64,000 nucleotides of DNA from Neosynechococcus sphagnicola sy1 (GCF_000775285.1 NZ_JJML01000015.1:59570-123569); one strand, 5' to 3'. Shown: positions 9,273 to 20,983, counted from the stretch's first letter. Program-made: numbers and translations. The notes: generated from the sequence alone by a model not told the origin.

Positions 9273-10079
9273 CTAGGGGGAGATGGCTGGGGATGTCGGA
9301 ACCCCAAAGGAGGACTCTGCAACCATTCCGAGGGCACCCATGGGTTTGGCAGTTTCACCATTGGCGGCAATCATCACCCCCCCCGCATTCCCCGTTCGGA
9401 TCAGCAGTCGTTGTTTGGCCTGCCAGACCTTCTGCGTTCCGGCGGGGAGAATGCCTTCAAAAACGGTTTTGTCATCGGCCACCACGGACATCCAGGATTC
9501 ACCCGTAATGATGGTCTTCACCTGCACTTGGCGAGGCACGGCTGAACTCGTGGTAGCTCCAGATGAGGTGGTGGGAACAGGGGGGCCGGAGGGAGGGGAG
9601 GGGGGCGTAGCAACGATTGTTGCTTGAGCCTGATTCTCGGTTTTTGGGGTGGCTTCGGGGGTCGAATTCAGACGCACCGACAACCCCTTGACAGCCAGAA
9701 TAATCACACCAATGTAAATTAAGTAGAGGTGAACGGGTTGTAGTTGCGCCGCAGGCAAATCGCGCCAAGACGCTTGCACGGGGCGGGGGGTGGCTCCTGT
9801 GGGAAACCCGCCCGCAATTGCAGTGCCATCGAGACCCAAGGCATCGGCAAACCGACGAATAAATCCTTGGATGTAGACGGGTTCGGGGAGTTGCTCCAGT
9901 CGTCCGTTTTCGATCGCCTGTAACAAACGCATCTGAATCCTGGTTTTTGCCGCCACATCTTCCAAGGACAAAGACTGCGCCTGACGAGTTTGGCGCAGGT
10001 AATTCCCTAACTCTAGGAGCTTTTCAGACCGTTCCTGTTCGGGATGGCGGATTGTCTTGGGTTTGCGATTCCAGATCAT
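9273..10079 (-). CDS. RodZ-like protein: HTH, one membrane helix, DUF4115
   Basis: Domain order is an N-terminal Xre/Cro-type helix-turn-helix (about residues 22-85, LGNYLRQTRQ, then SLEDVAAKTRI), one membrane segment near 120-135 (YLIYIGVIILAVKGL), a Pro/Thr/Ser-rich linker, and a C-terminal DUF4115 beta domain (GESWMSVVADDKTVFEG). RodZ links the MreB cytoskeleton to cell-wall synthesis, and in cyanobacteria this architecture is typical. It overlaps the pseudouridine synthase gene upstream by 56 nt and is followed 6 nt later by the mannosyltransferase. A second DUF4115 protein is encoded at 31829-33453. Confidence 0.85.
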   Translation of the reverse strand: MIWNRKPKTIRHPEQERSEKLLELGNYLRQTRQAQSLSLEDVAAKTRIQMRLLQAIENGRLEQLPEPVYIQGFIRRFADALGLDGTAIAGGFPTGATPRPVQASWRDLPAAQLQPVHLYLIYIGVIILAVKGLSVRLNSTPEATPKTENQAQATIVATPPSPPSGPPVPTTSSGATTSSAVPRQVQVKTIITGESWMSVVADDKTVFEGILPAGTQKVWQAKQRLLIRTGNAGGVMIAANGETAKPMGALGMVAESSFGVPTSPAISP

Positions 10080-10854
10080 ATGCTACGTTCTTGCCCCCAA
10101 CACGATCATGAACCGGTGTTTGATTGATTTGTTGTCTTAAAAAACGAATTTCAGCGTTGGTGAGGCACCGATAATGTCCCTCAGGGAGAGACGCTAACTG
10201 AATCGCTCCAATGGCCGTGCGATGGAGTTGCACCACCGGATGGCCTAGTTGCTCTGCTACCTTGCGAATTTGGCGATTGCGACCTTCATGGAGAATGATA
10301 TGCAGCAGTGTCTGACCGATTTGGCGTTGAACCACCTGCACCTCAGCCGGGAGCGTTCGCTTCCCAGAGAGGAGGACACCCTGCCGCCATTGCTGGAGTA
10401 CCGGTTCTGGTGGCTGACCCTGAACCCAGACCCGATAGGTTTTGGCAATGTGATGGCGAGGATGGGTCAACCCAAAGGTTAAAGCGCCATCATTGGTCAA
10501 AAGTAATGCCCCGGTTGACTGGTAATCGAGACGACCCACCGGGTGAATTCCCTGACCTGTCCGCCAAGATTCTGGGAGCAGATCGAGCACCGTAGACCGA
10601 TGCCAGGGATCGTGGCAGGTGGAAACCACCGCGACTGGTTTGTGCAGTAGTAAATAGACCGTTGCAGGACGATACAACGGCTCTACCGCCTGTCCATCCA
10701 CCTCAATCCGATCTAGGTCTGGGCTTGCCTGTTGCCCCAATTGCAACACCACTTCTCCATTGAGGCGTACCCGCCCGTCTCGAATCATTTGCTCAGCCTG
10801 ACGACGAGAGGCAATTCCCCACTGGGACAGAATTTTCTGAAGCCGTTCAGTCAT
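10024..10854 (-). CDS. rRNA/tRNA pseudouridine synthase, RsuA/RluB family
   Basis: The N-terminal S4 RNA-binding domain (RLQKILSQWGIASRRQAE) is followed by the catalytic PsiH domain with the invariant motif GRLDYQSTGALLL, in which Asp is the nucleophile, and HEGRNRQIRK. It isomerises uridine in ribosomal RNA, probably 23S. The last ~20 residues (VGGKNVAYDLESQTQ) are encoded in the 56 nt that overlap the start of the RodZ-like gene, an unusually long same-strand overlap. I see no sign that it results from a frameshift. Confidence 0.93.
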   Translation of the reverse strand: MTERLQKILSQWGIASRRQAEQMIRDGRVRLNGEVVLQLGQQASPDLDRIEVDGQAVEPLYRPATVYLLLHKPVAVVSTCHDPWHRSTVLDLLPESWRTGQGIHPVGRLDYQSTGALLLTNDGALTFGLTHPRHHIAKTYRVWVQGQPPEPVLQQWRQGVLLSGKRTLPAEVQVVQRQIGQTLLHIILHEGRNRQIRKVAEQLGHPVVQLHRTAIGAIQLASLPEGHYRCLTNAEIRFLRQQINQTPVHDRVGGKNVAYDLESQTQDNPPSRTGTV

Positions 10855-10941
10855 GGATGAATCTGCCAGAACGCAGTATAGATCCAGGATAGCAGTGCAG
10901 TTTATGTATAAATATTACAGGATCAGGACTGTTCTCGCGGA

Positions 10942-12297
10942 CTACGATCGCTGGGGTAAGTAGACCTGTAACCAGGCTCCCCCCGTTTCCGGATGGTTGC
11001 TGGCACTGACAATCCCCTCATGGGCTTCCACAATCTGACGGACAATGGCGAGTCCCAGGCCGCTGCCCCCATGGTTGGCAACGGTCGTTTCGGAGCTAGA
11101 GACGGGCAAAGCACTGCGAGTGCGGGAGGGATCGGCACGGTAAAAACGTTCAAAGACGTAAGGGAGATCACTCTCAGGAAAGCCACTGCCGGTGTCAATC
11201 ACCTGCAAATGAACCAGCTGACTGGGACGATGGGATGACTTTGCCAGCAGCGGCGGGTGAGTAGCCTGACCCTTGGTTACTACGTCTAAGTTCGCTGAAT
11301 CAGAGGTTTGCAGTTGCACCCGAATCGGGCGGTGGGGAGGACTGTACTTAATGCTGTTGTCTAATAAATTGAGCAGCACCCGATACATCCGGGGTTCATC
11401 GGCTTGGAGGCATAGGGATGCAGGCCCCTGATAGTCCAGGTACACCTGTTGCTGACGCGCCAAGGGTTCCAAGGTTTGCCATGCTTGTTGGATGAGGCTT
11501 ACCAAATCCAAGGTCGTCAAACTCAGACGCTGGCGCATCCCCGATCTCAGTTCACTCAATTCCAAGAGATCTTGCACCAGGTTGCTCAGACGGGCAACCT
11601 CATCCAAGAGTCGATCAATCCAGGAACGATGCCCCGGTTCCACACGAGTTTGCAGGGTCTCTGCAACTAAACGAATCGATGTCAGGGGGGTGCGGAGCTC
11701 ATGGGCAACGTCCGAAGCCCAGCGATCGCGCTGCTGGGTCAAGGTCAAGATCTCCTGCCGATTTTCCAGGAAGATGGCTACTCGTTCCTGGGACAGGGGA
11801 AAGCCATAGCCAGACAAGGGACAGGCCACCATCCGTGCCAAAGTGGAGGCATCGGCAGAAATCGGTTGAAACAGCCAATGACTCTGAGTTGCTTGTTGGG
11901 AATTGCGCGTTTGTTCAATCAGTTGATCCAGTTCATAGGAGCGCACCACCTCTAAGAGTAATCGCGGCTTGGTTTCCTGCATGACTTGCAGATTCAAGAG
12001 TTCAGCGGCGATCTGGTTGTACCAGATTAAACAGTTTTCCTGATCCACGACCAGACAGGCGATCGGTGCCACTTGAAGTATCTGCTGCCAGGATTGCAGC
12101 TGCATCTCTAGGGACTGGTATTGTTGCTGGGAACGGGCGATCGCCACAGACAACTGGGATATGAGGGAGAACTTCGGTTCCGGGTTTCGGGGTTGCAAGT
12201 TCCATAACATCACCCTCAGGCTGTGGTTGAGACGCCGCTGTTGCCATACCCAGCAGGCCAGTGCCATCGACAATCCAAGTAAAAACCCTAGGAGCAC
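10942..12297 (-). CDS. sphS: Sensor histidine kinase, SphS/PhoR-like
   Basis: One N-terminal membrane helix (LLGFLLGLSMALACWVW), a PAS-like region (QVAPIACLVVDQENCLIWYN), the dimerisation/phosphoacceptor motif DVAHELRTPLTS, then N box LLNLLDNSIKYS, DTGSGF and GGSGLGLAIV ATPase boxes. This is the single-helix layout of the cyanobacterial phosphate sensor SphS. The start is GTG at 12297: an in-frame stop lies just upstream and AGAGG lies six bases before it. With sphR corrected to end at 12355, the spacing is 57 nt. The phosphate role is taken from family likeness and gene order, not from a visible Pho box. Confidence 0.8.
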   Translation of the reverse strand: MLLGFLLGLSMALACWVWQQRRLNHSLRVMLWNLQPRNPEPKFSLISQLSVAIARSQQQYQSLEMQLQSWQQILQVAPIACLVVDQENCLIWYNQIAAELLNLQVMQETKPRLLLEVVRSYELDQLIEQTRNSQQATQSHWLFQPISADASTLARMVACPLSGYGFPLSQERVAIFLENRQEILTLTQQRDRWASDVAHELRTPLTSIRLVAETLQTRVEPGHRSWIDRLLDEVARLSNLVQDLLELSELRSGMRQRLSLTTLDLVSLIQQAWQTLEPLARQQQVYLDYQGPASLCLQADEPRMYRVLLNLLDNSIKYSPPHRPIRVQLQTSDSANLDVVTKGQATHPPLLAKSSHRPSQLVHLQVIDTGSGFPESDLPYVFERFYRADPSRTRSALPVSSSETTVANHGGSGLGLAIVRQIVEAHEGIVSASNHPETGGAWLQVYLPQRS

Positions 12298-12354
12298 GTT
12301 TGGCCTCTACATCCAGTTTGTGGGGACAGAACTGGGATCGGAGCATCTCGCCAA

Positions 12355-13223
12355 CTACCCAAATCGATACCCAAACCCCGCACGGTTTGTAAGTACTTGG
12401 GTTGGCTCGGATCGATTTCTAGTTTCTCTCGTAACCAGCGGATATGGACATCCACCGTTTTGCTATCTCCCATGAAATCGGGCCCCCAAATGCGCTCTAG
12501 AAGTTGTTCCCGTGACCAGACTCGGCGAGGATGGCGAATGAATAGCTCCAAAATCCGAAATTCCTTCGGGGAAAAGTTAATCTCTTCGCCCCGCACAGTG
12601 ACACGGCACTCACTGAGGGAGAGGGCAATATCTTGGTGCCGAATCACCGCCTCAGCCGCAGGTAACGACACATGGCGATGTCGTCGCAACAGGGCTCGAC
12701 AACGGGCGACCAGCTCTCGCATCCCAAAAGGCTTGGTGAGGTAATCATCCGCACCCACCTCCAACCCCACCACCCGATCCGTTTCACTCCCCCGAGCGCT
12801 CAAAATTAAAATTGGCACGCTACTGCCATCCCGACGAATCAACCGGCACAGATCTAAGCCATTGATATAGGGCAACATCAAATCCAGAATAATCACATCA
12901 AAGCTACCCTGCTGCTGCCCTCTGGCTTCGACGGTTGGAGCGATGGGGGACAGGGTGGTGCCCACAGATCGCTGGGGCAGACGCTCAGAACCAAACCGAC
13001 TGGTTGACCCGCCCACGGCAGAAGTTCCCTCTCGATCTCGCCCATCTTCCAGGGTGCTGAGGAGGGAGAGGGCGCTGCGACCATCCACCGCCGTGACTAC
13101 CTCATATCCTTCTTCTTGCAGCGCCAGGGCAATGGTTTCCCGGATCAGTTCTTCATCCTCAACAACGAGAACACGCCCTAACTTCAGCGTTGCTTGAGAC
13201 TTGGTAGTTTCTGCTAGTAGCAT
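12355..13223 (-). CDS. sphR: Response regulator, SphR/PhoB-like (C-terminal frameshift)
   Basis: The receiver domain starts GRVLVVEDEELIRETIALAL, with the phosphoacceptor Asp in IILDLMLPY and KPF near its end. An extra ~40-residue Ser/Gly-rich loop sits between alpha-2 and beta-3. The C-terminal OmpR-type winged helix reads FSPKEFRILELF and VDVHIRWLREKLE. The raw frame runs on to 12288, but adding one base at C3 12370-12372 gives the canonical PhoB-type ending GYRFG and a stop at 12357-12355. It pairs with the downstream kinase and should activate phosphate-starvation genes. Confidence 0.82.
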
Positions 13224-13306
13224 ACGTAAGGAGATTTCCCAGGGTTGTGTCTTGCGAGTCAGCCTAATTGTATCATCCTGGCTCTGACCCTAACGTGAAG
13301 ATCTAC

Positions 13307-14134
13307 CTATAGGTGCGATCGATCTGTGAGAATTTCGTAACCGCTCTCCGTTACCAACACCGTATGCTCAAACTGAGCCGAAAGCGCATTATCAACGGTG
13401 ACAGCAGTCCAGCGATCGCCCAAAATCCGAGTAAACTTCGACCCAGCGTTGAGAATTGGTTCAATGGCCAAGGTCATGCCAGCCCGTAGCTTCACATTTG
13501 GTAACTGATGGGTACGGACATTAAACACCGAAGGTTCTTCATGGAGGTTACGCCCGACACCATGCCCCGTGAAATCTTCCACAATGCAAAAGCCGTGGGC
13601 TTCGGCATGATCCTGAATCGCTCCAGCAATATCCAGCAGGCAATTCCCGGCTTTGACCTGCTCAATGCCTTTGTAGAGACTGGCTTCCGCAACCTGAATC
13701 AGATGGGTAGCTGCGGGGGTGACGGTGCCAATGGCAAGGGTAATACAGGAATCACCATGGAAGCCCTCAAAGTAAGCGCCGGTGTCTATCTTTAAGACAT
13801 CGCCCTCGCGAATGATTTTCTTGCGGCTGGGAATGCCATGAACCACTTCATGGTTGAGGCAAGCGCAGATGGACGCGGGGAAGCCGTGGTATCCCTTAAA
13901 ACTGGGAGTTGCCCCCAACTGACGAATCCGCTTTTCGGCATGGGCATCCAAATCGGCGGTGGTCATGCCGGGTTGCACCCATTGGGCAAGTTCCTGGAGC
14001 ACGGTGGCTACAATGTTGCTGGCCTGACGCATGATGTCAATCTCTCGTTCAGACTTGATCTCAACCCCTCGGCGGTGCTTTTTAATCGAGGGGCCTGGAG
14101 GGGATTGAGATAATAAGCTGCCGAAAATATTCAT
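13307..14134 (-). CDS. map: Methionine aminopeptidase, type I
   Basis: It removes the initiator methionine from nascent proteins. The five metal ligands are all present: D117 (KIDTG), D128 (HGDSC), H191 (TGHGVG), E225 (AIEPI) and E256 (QFEHT), with substrate-binding His99 (HEVVHG). The length of 275 aa includes a ~25-residue N-terminal extension ([18 protein letters not shown]) seen in some cyanobacterial Map proteins. No zinc-finger extension is present. It lies 38 nt downstream of the tlyA-like gene on the same strand. Confidence 0.95.
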   Translation of the reverse strand: MNIFGSLLSQSPPGPSIKKHRRGVEIKSEREIDIMRQASNIVATVLQELAQWVQPGMTTADLDAHAEKRIRQLGATPSFKGYHGFPASICACLNHEVVHGIPSRKKIIREGDVLKIDTGAYFEGFHGDSCITLAIGTVTPAATHLIQVAEASLYKGIEQVKAGNCLLDIAGAIQDHAEAHGFCIVEDFTGHGVGRNLHEEPSVFNVRTHQLPNVKLRAGMTLAIEPILNAGSKFTRILGDRWTAVTVDNALSAQFEHTVLVTESGYEILTDRSHL

Positions 14135-14172
14135 GGGGCAAGGAAAGGCGGGGAGGTAGGCAAATATCTTCT

Positions 14173-15045
14173 CTATTCTACTGGTTGGCTTCCATGGCTT
14201 GGAGCCTGGGGAGGGATGCTAGCAGGATGGTCTTTGACCAGCGTCTGGGCTGCCTGAGTAACCCGTTGTATTAGCTCTAGGTTGGGAAATGGAGTGGCGA
14301 GGTCAGCCCGCAACCACAGTAAGTATTCTAAATTGCCAGCTGGCCCCACCAAGGGTGACCAGGTTAACCCCTGGTAGTACCAATTGAAGCCTTGGGCGGC
14401 GGTCACCACCTGGGCGATCGCACGGGCATGCTCCCCAGCCCCTCGCACCACCCCATTTTTACCCACCCGTTGCCGCCCGACTTCAAATTGGGGTTTCACC
14501 AACAACACCACTTCTCGGGGAGGAATCAGCAACTGCCACAGGGCGGGCAAAATCTTGACCAAGGAGATAAAGGAGACATCCACCACCCCCAAATCCGGCG
14601 GGGGCTGCTCAGGTTCATACAGATCTGAGGGGGTAAGGTACCGCAAATTGGTGCGTTCTCGCAGAACCACTTGGGGATCGTTGCGTAACCGCCAGTCCAC
14701 CTGTCCATAGCCGACATCAATGCCATAGACCCGCTGGGCACCCGCCTGTAACAAACAATCTGTAAACCCACCGGTGGAAATTCCCCCATCCAGACAGACC
14801 CGCCCCTTGACATCAATGGCAAAGACTTCCAGTGCTTTAGCTAGCTTCTCACCCCCTCGGGATACAAAGGGCGATCGCTGCTTCAGTTGAATTGCTGCCA
14901 TCAGGTCAATTTCTGTGCCGGGCTTGTCAATCACCTGCTGATTCACCCGCACCTCCCCAGCACGAATCAAGCGTTGTGCCTGTTGCCGGGAGGTGCACAA
15001 TGCCAGTTCTACCAGTCGAATATCCAGCCGTTGTTTTGCCACCAT
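14173..15045 (-). CDS. TlyA family rRNA 2'-O-methyltransferase (hemolysin-like)
   Basis: An S4 domain ([20 protein letters not shown]) precedes an FtsJ/RrmJ-type Rossmann methyltransferase domain ([32 protein letters not shown]). TlyA proteins methylate cytidines in 16S and 23S rRNA; the old name hemolysin is misleading. The ATG at 15045 is preceded by GGGG, whereas the frame also opens at a TTG three codons earlier; I prefer the ATG. It is divergent from atpB, with 129 nt between the starts. Confidence 0.92.
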   Translation of the reverse strand: MVAKQRLDIRLVELALCTSRQQAQRLIRAGEVRVNQQVIDKPGTEIDLMAAIQLKQRSPFVSRGGEKLAKALEVFAIDVKGRVCLDGGISTGGFTDCLLQAGAQRVYGIDVGYGQVDWRLRNDPQVVLRERTNLRYLTPSDLYEPEQPPPDLGVVDVSFISLVKILPALWQLLIPPREVVLLVKPQFEVGRQRVGKNGVVRGAGEHARAIAQVVTAAQGFNWYYQGLTWSPLVGPAGNLEYLLWLRADLATPFPNLELIQRVTQAAQTLVKDHPASIPPQAPSHGSQPVE

Positions 15046-15153
15046 TGCCCCCAAAACATAAATTTAATCTAAAAATCTTCATCCGTTCAGTGATACCCTA
15101 AGAAATGGCAGTTTCAGTAGCGAAACTAGCTCCCAGTAACCTGAAATAGCTGA

Positions 15154-16626
<1,473 letters not shown>

Positions 16627-16640
16627 GCATACCTAGACAA

Positions 16641-16685
16641 CCCTCAGCGGTTCGTGAAAGTTCTGTTGCCATGAACCGCCGAGGG
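16641..16685 (+). promoter_or_regulatory. Hairpin between atpB and atpE
   Basis: An inverted repeat of 13 bp with one mismatch (16641-16653 and 16673-16685, loop 19 nt) fills half of the 94-nt gap between atpB and atpE. No T tract follows, so it is unlikely to stop transcription fully. It may tune the beta to epsilon ratio through RNA stability or partial attenuation. Confidence 0.5.
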
Positions 16686-16720
16686 TGGGACACTGACAGC
16701 TCATTGCAAGCAAGGAAGTT

Positions 16721-17137
16721 ATGACGTTAACCGTTCGTGTCATTGCCCCAGATAAAACGGTCTGGGATTCAACTGCTGAGGAAGTCATTCTCCCCAGTAC
16801 GACTGGACAGCTGGGGATTCTCACCGGACATGCGCCGCTCTTGACCGCTTTGGACACGGGTGTCATGCGGGTGCGAGCCAGCAAAAATTGGCTCTCCATC
16901 GCCCTGATGGGGGGATTTGCCGAAGTTGAGAACAATGAAGTCACTATTTTGGTCAATGGCGCGGAGCGCGGCGATGCCATCGATCGCGAAGAAGCTCGCA
17001 CCACCTTTACCGCAGCGGCAGACCGATTTGCCCAAGTGCAAAGCACTGGCACTCGTCAAGAGCAAATCCAGGCAACCCAGGCATTTAAACGTGCCCGTGC
17101 CCGACTCCAAGCCGCTGGCGTTGCCGTTTCACTTTAG
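16721..17137 (+). CDS. atpE: F1Fo ATP synthase subunit epsilon
   Basis: The N-terminal beta-sandwich ([20 protein letters not shown], then [17 protein letters not shown]) and two C-terminal helices ([14 protein letters not shown], then [13 protein letters not shown]) make up this central-stalk subunit, which inhibits ATP hydrolysis. At 138 aa it has the usual length. It is cotranscribed with atpB and followed by a strong terminator. In E. coli naming this is atpC. Confidence 0.98.
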   Translation: MTLTVRVIAPDKTVWDSTAEEVILPSTTGQLGILTGHAPLLTALDTGVMRVRASKNWLSIALMGGFAEVENNEVTILVNGAERGDAIDREEARTTFTAAADRFAQVQSTGTRQEQIQATQAFKRARARLQAAGVAVSL

Positions 17138-17162
17138 CGAAGGGTCGGCTCATTTTGTAGGG

Positions 17163-17199
17163 TAAAAAAGCTGGGAGGTTATTCCCAGTTTTATTGTTT
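17163..17199 (+). terminator. Rho-independent terminator after atpE
   Basis: A stem CTGGGA/TCCCAG (17171-17176 and 17183-17188), extendable by A-T pairs, is followed by TTTTATTGTTTT. It lies 33 nt after the atpE stop and closes the atpBE transcript. Confidence 0.85.
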
Positions 17200-17253
17200 T
17201 AATAGACCCGTAGGGATGAGCGAAATCGATTTGTAGTCTCTTGATGAGGAACT

Positions 17254-17493
17254 ATGACTAGTATTCGGCAGGTTAAAGGCAATCCAGGAGCAGTTTGGGA
17301 TGATTTGAGTTGGACGGACATGAGCAGTGCCGAACAAGCGCTTTGGGGAAGTTTAGGCTGGGACGAAGCCAGTTGGGAAGAAGACACTGATCCCCCTGCA
17401 TCCGATGATCAATATTGGGAAGATCTGAGCAGCAAGGAGCGGCAGGCGGCGGAACAACTCGGCTACACCCAGGGGTCTTGGGACGACGAGTAG
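17254..17493 (+). CDS. Small acidic protein with two Trp-rich repeats
   Basis: At 79 aa, it is very acidic and rich in Trp. Two ~24-residue units repeat with the pattern (D)(L/M)SSxExxxxxxLG(W/Y)xxxSW(E/D)(E/D), at about residues 22-45 and 56-79. I recall similar W-x2-L-x3-E-x3-A-x2-LGY-x4-W units in algal and other proteins, where they look like a small helical motif, but no function is known to me. The start ATG has GAGGA seven bases upstream. It follows the atpE terminator and is probably monocistronic. Confidence 0.75.
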   Translation: MTSIRQVKGNPGAVWDDLSWTDMSSAEQALWGSLGWDEASWEEDTDPPASDDQYWEDLSSKERQAAEQLGYTQGSWDDE

Positions 17494-17643
17494 GAGGGGA
17501 GAAGCGATGGTTGCCTACAGGCATTGCGCTTGTGTCGGCAGCCCGCGTGGGGCAAGAGGACAGATCCCCCCTGGTAAGTAGCTAGGGGATGGTTCCAGTG
17601 GGCTGACGTGATCCCTTGAGGGATAATAGACTTCGAAGTAAAT

Positions 17644-19129
17644 ATGGTAGGGACTCGGCTCGTTATGGTAGCGGCAGGTCAGACTCAACACCCGACAACC
17701 CTTGGGGCGATGCTGGGAGAGCAGTCTAGTTGTGGCGAAGCGGCTACGCCAAGCACTATCTCAGACCTCTTGCAGCAACAACGAACCTTTTTCCAGAGTG
17801 GTCGTACCCAAGACCTGCGGTTTCGGCTCCAACAACTCCAAGCGCTGAAGCAGGCGATCCGGGAGCATGAACCGGAGATTCTCCAGGCACTCCGCGTAGA
17901 TTTGCACAAATCAGAGTTTGAAACCTACGTGACAGAAATTGGAATTAGTGTGCTGGCGGAGATTAACTATGCGCTGAGGCATCTGACTACTTGGGCAAAA
18001 CCTCAATCTGTATCTGTGCCCTGGCAACAGTTTCCGGCAACGGCTCAGATTTATCCTGAACCCTTGGGCGTGGTACTGATCCTCAGTCCCTGGAATTATC
18101 CCTTTCAGCTAGCCATGGCCCCGCTAGTGGGGGCGATCGCCGCTGGCAATTGTGCCATTCTTAAACCCTCAGAATTAGCGGCTCAAACCTCCTTGGTTTT
18201 GGCAAGCATGATCCAGAAAACCTTTGACCCGGCCTACATTGCTGTGGTGGAAGGGGGAGTTACAGCCAGCCAAGAACTTCTGGCAAACCGCTTTGATCAC
18301 ATCTTCTTTACGGGTAGTACGGAGGTGGGCAAACGGGTGATGACGGCTGCGGCAGCCCATCTTACGCCTGTCACCCTAGAATTCGGGGGGGAAAAGCCCC
18401 TGCATTGTCGATGCCACCACTGACTTAGAAACCACCGCCCGTCGGATTGTCTGGGGGAAGTTTCTCAATGCTGGACAGACCTGTGTCGCTCCAGACTATC
18501 TCCTAGTCGATCAGACCATTAAGCCCCAGTTGGTGGCAGTGCTCCAACGGATGATTCTTGACTTCTATGGCCATGATCCAGCTCAGAGTCCGGACTTTGC
18601 TCGAATTATTAGTCAACCTCATTTTGATCGCCTCTGCCGCTATCTCCAGGATGGACAGGTGATCAGCGGCGGCCAAACCCATGCCAGCGATCGCTACATT
18701 GCTCCTACCCTCTTAGATCAAGTGTCCTTGACCTCCGCGGTGATGCAGGAAGAAATCTTTGGCCCGATTCTGCCGATCATCCCCTATCAAACCCTGGAGG
18801 AGGCGATCTCCCTAGTGAATCAATATCCCAAGCCCTTGGCGCTGTACCTTTTTACCACAAACGCCCAACATCAAGCCCAGGTCTTACAATCAATTTCTGC
18901 TGGCGGTGTTTGCATCAACGATACGATTATGCACATTGCCCTCTCAGAACTTCCCTTTGGTGGGATCGGTGCCAGTGGCATGGGGCGGTATCACGGCAAA
19001 GCCAGTTTTGATACCTTCTCCCATTACAAAAGTGTGCTCCAACGGGGCCTGTGGCTCGATTTTCCTTGGCGCTATCCGCCCTACCCAAATAAACTGCCGA
19101 TCATCAAAAAGCTCATGGGCTGGGGATAA
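17644..19129 (+). CDS. Aldehyde dehydrogenase, ALDH3/fatty-aldehyde type (one frameshift)
   Basis: It oxidises aldehydes, probably long-chain or aromatic, to acids with NAD(P). Features: SPWNYPFQLAMAPLVGAI, KPSELA, FTGSTEVGK cofactor loop, LEFGG with the general-base Glu, GQTCVAPDY with the nucleophile Cys, EEIFGPILPI, and a C-terminal hydrophobic/basic tail typical of ALDH3. The break is at G7 18385-18391: removing one G gives LEFGGKSPCIVD and restores ~494 aa. The first ~35 residues are not conserved-looking and include a 17-bp cyanobacterial-repeat-like stretch (17734-17750). The true start may therefore be internal, near residue 35-40. Confidence 0.87.
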
Positions 19130-19191
19130 CCCTATCCCATCGAACCTTAAGTGAACTCTACTATCCAATTGATTGCAACTCCCCGTTTCCT

Positions 19192-20274
19192 ATGGCTGCA
19201 AAGATTCCCGTTACAATTGTCACTGGCTTCCTCGGGAGTGGCAAAACCACCCTGATTCGCCATCTCCTCCAACAGAACCAGGGTCGCAGAATTGCGGTGT
19301 TGGTGAATGAATTTGGTGAGTTGGGCATTGATGGAGAGTTACTCCGAGCCTGCGAGGTTTGTCCAGAAGCAAGTCCTGCCGATGAAGCTGCCGTCAGCAA
19401 TATTGTAGAACTGACCAACGGTTGCCTGTGCTGCACCGTCCAGGAAGAATTCTTGCCGACGATGCTGGAATTGCTGAAACGGCGCGATCGCCTCGACTGC
19501 ATCTTAATTGAAACCTCGGGGCTGGCTTTGCCAAAACCGCTGATTCAAGCTTTTCGATGGCCGGAAATTCGCCATGCTGCCACGGTGGATGGGGTGGTGA
19601 CCGTCGTCGATTGTGAAGCGGTTTCCGTCGGTACCCTCGCCACTGACCTACAGGCACTAGAGGCTCAGCGGCAAGCAGATCCGAATCTGGATCATGAAAC
19701 CCCCCTCCAAGAACTGTTTGAAGACCAGTTAGCTTGTGCCGACTTGGTGATTTTGAACAAAGCCGATTTGGTGGATGCGGCTGTGCAAGCTGAGATCATC
19801 ACCCGCATTCAGCAAGAACTCCCGAGAGCGGTCAAAATTGTCTCCAGCAAATATGGGCAGTTGTCACCAGAGTTGTTGCTGGGATTCCACAGTGCAGTGG
19901 AAGATAACCTGGCTAGTCGTCCTAGCCACCATGATCACCTGGAGGGGGAGCATGACCACGACGACGAGATCACAGCGACCCATGTTCTGGTGAACGATAG
20001 CTTTGAACCCCAGCAGTTGCAACACTGTCTCCAATCCCTGGTGGCGGAACAGGAGATCTATCGTATTAAAGGCTTTGTGTCGGTTCCTGAGAAATCCATG
20101 CGGTTGGTGCTCCAAGGGGTAGGAGAGCGATTTGAACAGTTTTATGACCGCCCCTGGTACCCGGAAGAAATGCGGCAGACCCAACTGGTTTTTATTGGTC
20201 GGGCATTGAATCCGCAACAGATTCAGCTTCAGTTAGAATCTCTGGCGATCGCTGAAGCGGCACCCAGACTTTAG
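19192..20274 (+). CDS. CobW/COG0523 family GTP-dependent metal chaperone
   Basis: A G3E-family GTPase: P-loop GFLGSGKTT near residues 11-19, the metal-binding GCLCCT (CxCC) motif, the NKAD guanine-specificity motif, a His/Asp-rich segment (HHDHLEGEHDHDDE) and a C-terminal CobW_C domain. Family members deliver zinc or cobalt to client proteins; some act in cobalamin synthesis. The His-rich loop argues for zinc or cobalt. The client cannot be told from neighbours (aldehyde dehydrogenase before, ilvN after). The length of 360 aa is normal. Confidence 0.9.
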   Translation: MAAKIPVTIVTGFLGSGKTTLIRHLLQQNQGRRIAVLVNEFGELGIDGELLRACEVCPEASPADEAAVSNIVELTNGCLCCTVQEEFLPTMLELLKRRDRLDCILIETSGLALPKPLIQAFRWPEIRHAATVDGVVTVVDCEAVSVGTLATDLQALEAQRQADPNLDHETPLQELFEDQLACADLVILNKADLVDAAVQAEIITRIQQELPRAVKIVSSKYGQLSPELLLGFHSAVEDNLASRPSHHDHLEGEHDHDDEITATHVLVNDSFEPQQLQHCLQSLVAEQEIYRIKGFVSVPEKSMRLVLQGVGERFEQFYDRPWYPEEMRQTQLVFIGRALNPQQIQLQLESLAIAEAAPRL

Positions 20275-20362
20275 GAACTCCCCAATCGATAGAAACTGGG
20301 TCTAATCACGTTAAGATAGAAAGCCATGCTTGGTGCTGACCAGGGATATCCGCATTCAGAAT

Positions 20363-20881
20363 ATGAAGCATACATTGTCTGTCTTAGTTGAAGACGAAGC
20401 AGGGGTGCTGACCCGAATTGCAGGTCTATTTGCCCGTCGTGGTTTTAATATCGAGAGTCTGGCAGTTGGCCCTGCAGAACAAGTGGGGATTTCTCGAATT
20501 ACCATGGTAGTTCCCGGCGATAATCGGGTGATTGAGCAGTTGACGAAACAACTTTACAAACTGATTAATGTTTTAAAAGTCCAGGACATCACAGAGTCCC
20601 CCTGTGTCGAACGAGAATTGATGTTGCTTAAAGTCAATGCTGACAGCGCCAATCGCTCTGAGATTGTGGAGCTAGCGCAAATTTTCCGAGCGCGGGTGGT
20701 CGATGTTGCCGAAGAGTCTTTGACCCTAGAGGTGGTGGGTGATCCGGGGAAAATGGTGGCGATCGTCCAGGTTTTAAATAAGTTTGGAATTCGAGAAATT
20801 GCCCGCACGGGCAAAATTGCCCTCACCCGTGAATCAGGGGTAAATACAGAATATCTCAAGTCCCTGGAGTCCAAGGTCTAA
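20363..20881 (+). CDS. ilvN: Acetolactate synthase small (regulatory) subunit
   Basis: Two ACT-type domains: [20 protein letters not shown] at the N-terminus, and a second half from ~residue 80. It confers valine feedback on acetohydroxyacid synthase in branched-chain amino acid synthesis; the large subunit is not in the window. The frame opens with a TTG at 20330, but the ATG at 20363 (MKHTLSV) gives the family-standard start and ~172 aa, so I choose it. Confidence 0.95.
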   Translation: MKHTLSVLVEDEAGVLTRIAGLFARRGFNIESLAVGPAEQVGISRITMVVPGDNRVIEQLTKQLYKLINVLKVQDITESPCVERELMLLKVNADSANRSEIVELAQIFRARVVDVAEESLTLEVVGDPGKMVAIVQVLNKFGIREIARTGKIALTRESGVNTEYLKSLESKV

Positions 20882-20983
20882 ACAGGCAGGGAGAGAGCAC
20901 AATGATAGCGATCTCTCTCTCCATACCTATCGCAACTCTCCAATGAAGGAGATATAGCTCCTTGGTTAGACGCCAAGAGCTAA

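Noticed and set aside
12288-12357. Natural long C-terminal extension of the SphR-like regulator
   Set aside because: One added base restores the family ending GYRFG with a stop; the extension has no plausible fold.
17734-17750. Cyanobacterial repeat-like stretch near the aldehyde dehydrogenase start
   Set aside because: Only one copy is visible in the window, too short to call a repeat family; noted only for its effect on start choice.
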